Position numbers and translations under genes: made by a program. Shown here piece after piece: positions 60,871-64,000 of a stretch of DNA of 64,000 nt. Each line of letters starts with the position of its first letter. Within the stretch, counting starts at the first letter, position 1. The stretch spans positions 14,389,939-14,453,938 of the forward strand of contig CAXKWD010000011.1 of the NCBI GenBank assembly GCA_964059195.1. Direction: 5' to 3'. Under the pieces are notes generated by a model. It was given only the letters and a program-made list of their open reading frames with translations, made no database searches and was not told where the DNA came from. The DNA is from Ectobius pallidus (Eukaryota > Arthropoda > Insecta > Blattodea > Ectobiidae).

Positions 60871-62075
60871 CTAATACCAAATCAAAGTAGGGCCTATCTT
60901 AAAAACAAAATTTAAATATTCACATAATTTCTTGTAACAGTATTTCTTATGCAAAACATTTACCAAAAGCTGTTCAAATCTATTTTGGCAATAATGTAAA
61001 CGAGTAATAATTATTTGTCTTTGGACTTCCAAAGCAGAGCATTCAAATATAAGATGTGATACAGTATGATGTGTGTCTTTGCAAATACAGATATTGGTTC
61101 CTATTTTGAATCGTTCCAGATGCTGCCTAAATTTTCCGTGACCAGTTATCAATTGTATTAGAATAAAATCTGGTTTTATGTATTTGCACTTTAACCGGTC
61201 AAACACTGAAGGGAAAAAATGTTCTTGTCAAGGATCCAGTGCTACTATTTAGCCACTCAGTATTCCAACTCAGTATTAGTTGTTTCCTTAGCTGTTCTCT
61301 TATGGTATGGTATGGTATGGTAAGGTGCATCTTTATTCTTATATACATGTTGGATACATTATCCATAGAATAAATCCAGCGCACGGGCCTAGACGGCCGT
61401 TCGTGCTTTTGCTATGCACAAGACAAAAAACAAACAAAAGAAGAGAAAAGTAACATTAATAATACAAAACAATATAATACTATAACTTATATAATAATGC
61501 TATATAAAGATGAAGAAAAGAAAGAAGACAAAAAGTTGTATATGACAATAATAATACAATAGTAATACAATATAACACCTAATAATACATAGACAAAGAT
61601 TACTCCCCCTGCCCCTCCCTCCCATCCTTTTCTACCCTGAGCTGTCGGACTTTAGACATGAATTTACCCACCCCTTCAGAAAATTTTGTGTCACTCAACA
61701 GCTCGAATATGGCCATATGACCTCTTCTAGAGCCAACAAAAGAGTCTGTTCTCTTATGTATGACAGTGGACAGAGGGAGTAGAAATTATCCATTTTGACT
61801 TAGCAACTGATTTGGCAAGAAGGTCTGCACGTTCATTTCCCATAGTTCCAGCATGTCCTTTGTTCCAACTGAGGTACACATGTTTCGGATATTCGTTTAT
61901 TCTTCTCTGTACTGATGTTGCAATCGGGTGGCGGTTGAATCTGTCATTAATAGCGGAGAGTTTTGCTTGGGAGTCACTACCTCCGTGATGTCTTGCTGGT
62001 GTTGATGGACCACTCTACAGCTTGCTGTAGAATATTGTTGAATGAGGAATGAACATAAGAGTCGTAGAAGATAAT
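60871..62075 (-). pseudogene. LINE remnant with RNase H domain (I/R1-like), interrupted
   Basis: Reading the minus strand: QQAVEWS near 62050, SDSQAKLSAINDRFNRHP from about 61975, and YLSWNKGHAGTMGNERADLL near 61850 form the middle and end of an RNase H domain with its expected E, D and D residues. After a 441-bp insertion the frame resumes with WNTEWLNSSTGSLTRTFFP and then LITGHGKFRQHLERF. A CICKDTHHTVSHLIFEC zinc-knuckle-like end (H, C) follows, with a stop at 60871. Frame changes near 62000, 61755 and 61205 show decay. The reverse transcriptase is missing. Confidence 0.85.
61305..61745 (-). mobile_element. 5'-truncated LINE fragment nested in the RNase H LINE
   Basis: Bounded by a perfect 13-bp duplication CTGTTCTCTTATG at 61292-61304 and 61746-61758. 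On the minus strand it starts with a short frame (GSRRGHMAIFELLSDTKFSE, ending GREGQGE and a stop), continues as an AT-rich 3' untranslated region and finishes in ACCTTACCATACCATACCAT-type pentamer repeats. A microsatellite 3' tail suggests an RTE/CR1-like LINE, but the clade is unclear. Confidence 0.85.
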
Positions 62076-63155
62076 ACATCACCTCATCAATAGAAAATAT
62101 TGTTGTGGTAGGAGACAAAAACACGGACCGACTAAAATATCTAAGTTACCGATATGAGCCACTGCGCATGCCTAGCGGCATTCACAGGATAGCAGGGAAT
62201 GCACTGAAATTTGTTCTAGTGTCGACTGTTGACTTAGCCCATTTCGAAACCCAGAATATGGTTTCTAATCGCATTGTTTATAACTGAATATATTAATTAT
62301 TAATATTATTATAAAATACTAACACAAATAATATTATATTCAGCTACAAGAGTCAGTCCGCTTTTTTCCCCTACCTGTACATGTCTAGTAGAGTGATTTA
62401 TTGTTAGTTATTTTAAATGTACATATTGAGTTGAATACTCTTCTTGGGATAGTCATTAGATACTAAGGCACTGGCTCCCTTTTCCCCAATTTGCTAGTTT
62501 AGTCCAGGAATACGAACGAATCAACAAACCCTGCAATAGTGGCTGTCAGTATTTTTTGTAATATTGCATCAATGTTCTTTTAAAGTACGGTAGAAAAAAA
62601 ATAAATTACCAGAATATCCCGTTGATTAGAGAAGGCACTATGAACATGGAAACACAGAGGAAGTTCTAATACTGTTAAAATAACACAAATATATAAAGTA
62701 CTGTTTTGTAGATAGAAGAGACCTGCTGTGAAGTGTTTTAATACCATTTACAATACATAAATTTTATCCAAGACATTTCTTTTCAGAAAGCTGCATAACA
62801 GTCACATAACTAACTTTATTTCCACATTTGGTAGAACTATATGTTTATATATATATAGATAAACACACACAAACTTCAATTGCAAATCATTAGAAAGGCA
62901 AAGAAGGACATTAAACTACAAAATAATGGGAAAGAAAGCACATGGCCAATCGAAAATTGCAAACGTCTTCATTTCTAGCGAGTTCAATAAACTCCAATAA
63001 TTTTCTTTCATCATTGACAGAATAAAATTTACCTAGGAATTAGAAACAAAATACTGTTGAAATCACTCACTGTAATTTAATTGTAATAACATTTAAATTA
63101 TTATAGTAAACATTGTTTCTGAAAACTTTAAATTGTGTATATCATAAACTTAACT
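62076..63155. other. no gene seen
   Basis: AT-rich; nothing recognised. Confidence 0.35.
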
Positions 63156-63428
63156 TAACTCCGTGGCCCTAACATCCCTTGAAGGGACAAGGCCTACCAC
63201 CCGACCGCTGTGTCATCTAATACAGGCAGATGGCAGGATTTTGGGGCATGTGGTCAGCATGCCGACACCCATGGCCGTTAATGGTGGTTTCCATAACAGG
63301 AGCCGCTACTTCTCTATCAAGTAGCTCCTCAATTTGAATCACGAGGCTGAGTGCACCCCTACCAGACCTCCCTACCTCAGAAAAATCTGAGGAGGTACTG
63401 GGGATCGAACCCGGGCCGACGGTTACGT
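63156..63428 (-). mobile_element. SINE family C copy 3
   Basis: Inverse of the full copy at 34601-34913, from the tail (CTCCGTGGCCCT) to the B box (GGATCGAACCCGGGCCGAC). The A-box part of the head is missing. Confidence 0.85.
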
Positions 63429-63526
63429 AGTAATTTATATATCATTTATCTTGTTAATTGTATGAAATAATAACAAACATGTAATATTACTTTTAATTGG
63501 GCATATTGTTAAAATAAAATAATATA

Positions 63527-64000
63527 AATACATACGTACATACATACATACATACATACATACATACATACATACATACATACATACATACATACATACA
63601 TACATACATACATACATACATACATACATACATACATACATACATACATACATACATACATACATACATACATAACATACATACATACATACATACATAC
63701 ATACATACATACATACATACATACATACATACATACATACATACATACATACATACATACATACATACATACATACATACATACATACATACATACATAC
63801 ATACATACATACATACATACATACATACATACATACATACATACATACATACATACATACATACATACATACATACATACATACATACATACATACATAC
63901 ATACATACATACATACATACATACATACATACATACATACATACATACATACATACATACATACATACATACATACATACATACATACATACATACATAC
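63527..64000. repeat. (ATAC)n microsatellite running off the window
   Basis: About 470 bp of ATAC units, with a GTAC variant at 63535 and one phase slip (CATAACATAC) near 63672. All three minus-strand frames read an MYVC repeat of 161-187 codons; these are artefacts of the repeat. Confidence 0.97.

Noticed and set aside
63435..63998. Three long minus-strand frames reading MYVC repeats
   Set aside because: They are pure translations of the ATAC microsatellite in all three frames.
1..64000. CRISPR arrays, bacterial operons, viral integrations or toxin genes
   Set aside because: No regularly spaced direct repeats with unique spacers, no ribosome-binding-site/operon layout, and no viral or toxin protein motif was seen.

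Overview
The window looks like a piece of a large, AT-rich arthropod nuclear genome, most likely an insect. No complete host gene is visible, and no open frame is longer than about 190 codons; the longest are microsatellite artefacts. The recognisable content is dominated by degraded or non-autonomous transposable elements. These include several tRNA-derived SINE families, non-LTR retrotransposon remnants of at least four types, hAT, Tc1/mariner, pogo-like and Harbinger-like DNA elements, and many microsatellites. The SINE/LINE/MITE mixture, the (ATT)n arrays and the very frequent palindrome TAGGCCTA would fit a polyneopteran such as a cockroach. That placement is inference, not proof.

Layout. 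1-7 kb: a pogo-like MITE (459-1016), SINEs and a hAT transposase relic (4468-5304). 8-14.6 kb: two inverted repeat arms about 3.3 kb apart, two adjacent TA-flanked MITEs, a Harbinger-like MITE and a 660-bp foldback. 15-22.5 kb: a 1.7-kb non-autonomous hAT with a perfect 8-bp target duplication, a LINE 3' end and a mariner-like relic with a near-identical inverted duplication. 23.9-24.2 kb: an inverted pair of tRNA-like sequences. 25.4-31.2 kb: an exon-like minus-strand open segment, a second Harbinger-like MITE, a 2.46-kb hAT carrying GGTCTT hexamer arrays at both ends and a nested SINE, and another small hAT. 32-34.9 kb: a pogo-like MITE, a 713-bp foldback, a MITE with a duplicated right half and a full-length SINE. 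35-44.5 kb: mostly unassigned sequence with two SINEs, a hAT MITE and microsatellites. 44.9-45.9 kb: the 3' end of an R2-like LINE, split in its endonuclease region by a MITE. 48-56 kb: SINEs, a third hAT MITE copy and an RTE-like LINE tail. 58.7-64 kb: a SINE, an RNase H-bearing LINE relic with another LINE nested in it, a SINE, and an ATAC microsatellite running off the window end.

There is no operon or pathway here; the parts are related by nesting and target-site duplications rather than shared function. The observations most worth following are the hexamer-armed hAT, the MITE-in-LINE and LINE-in-LINE nestings, the long foldbacks that could produce hairpin RNA, and a repeat family whose two copies share a short conserved reading frame. 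I found no convincing new biological system. Family names rest on reading motifs and ends by eye.
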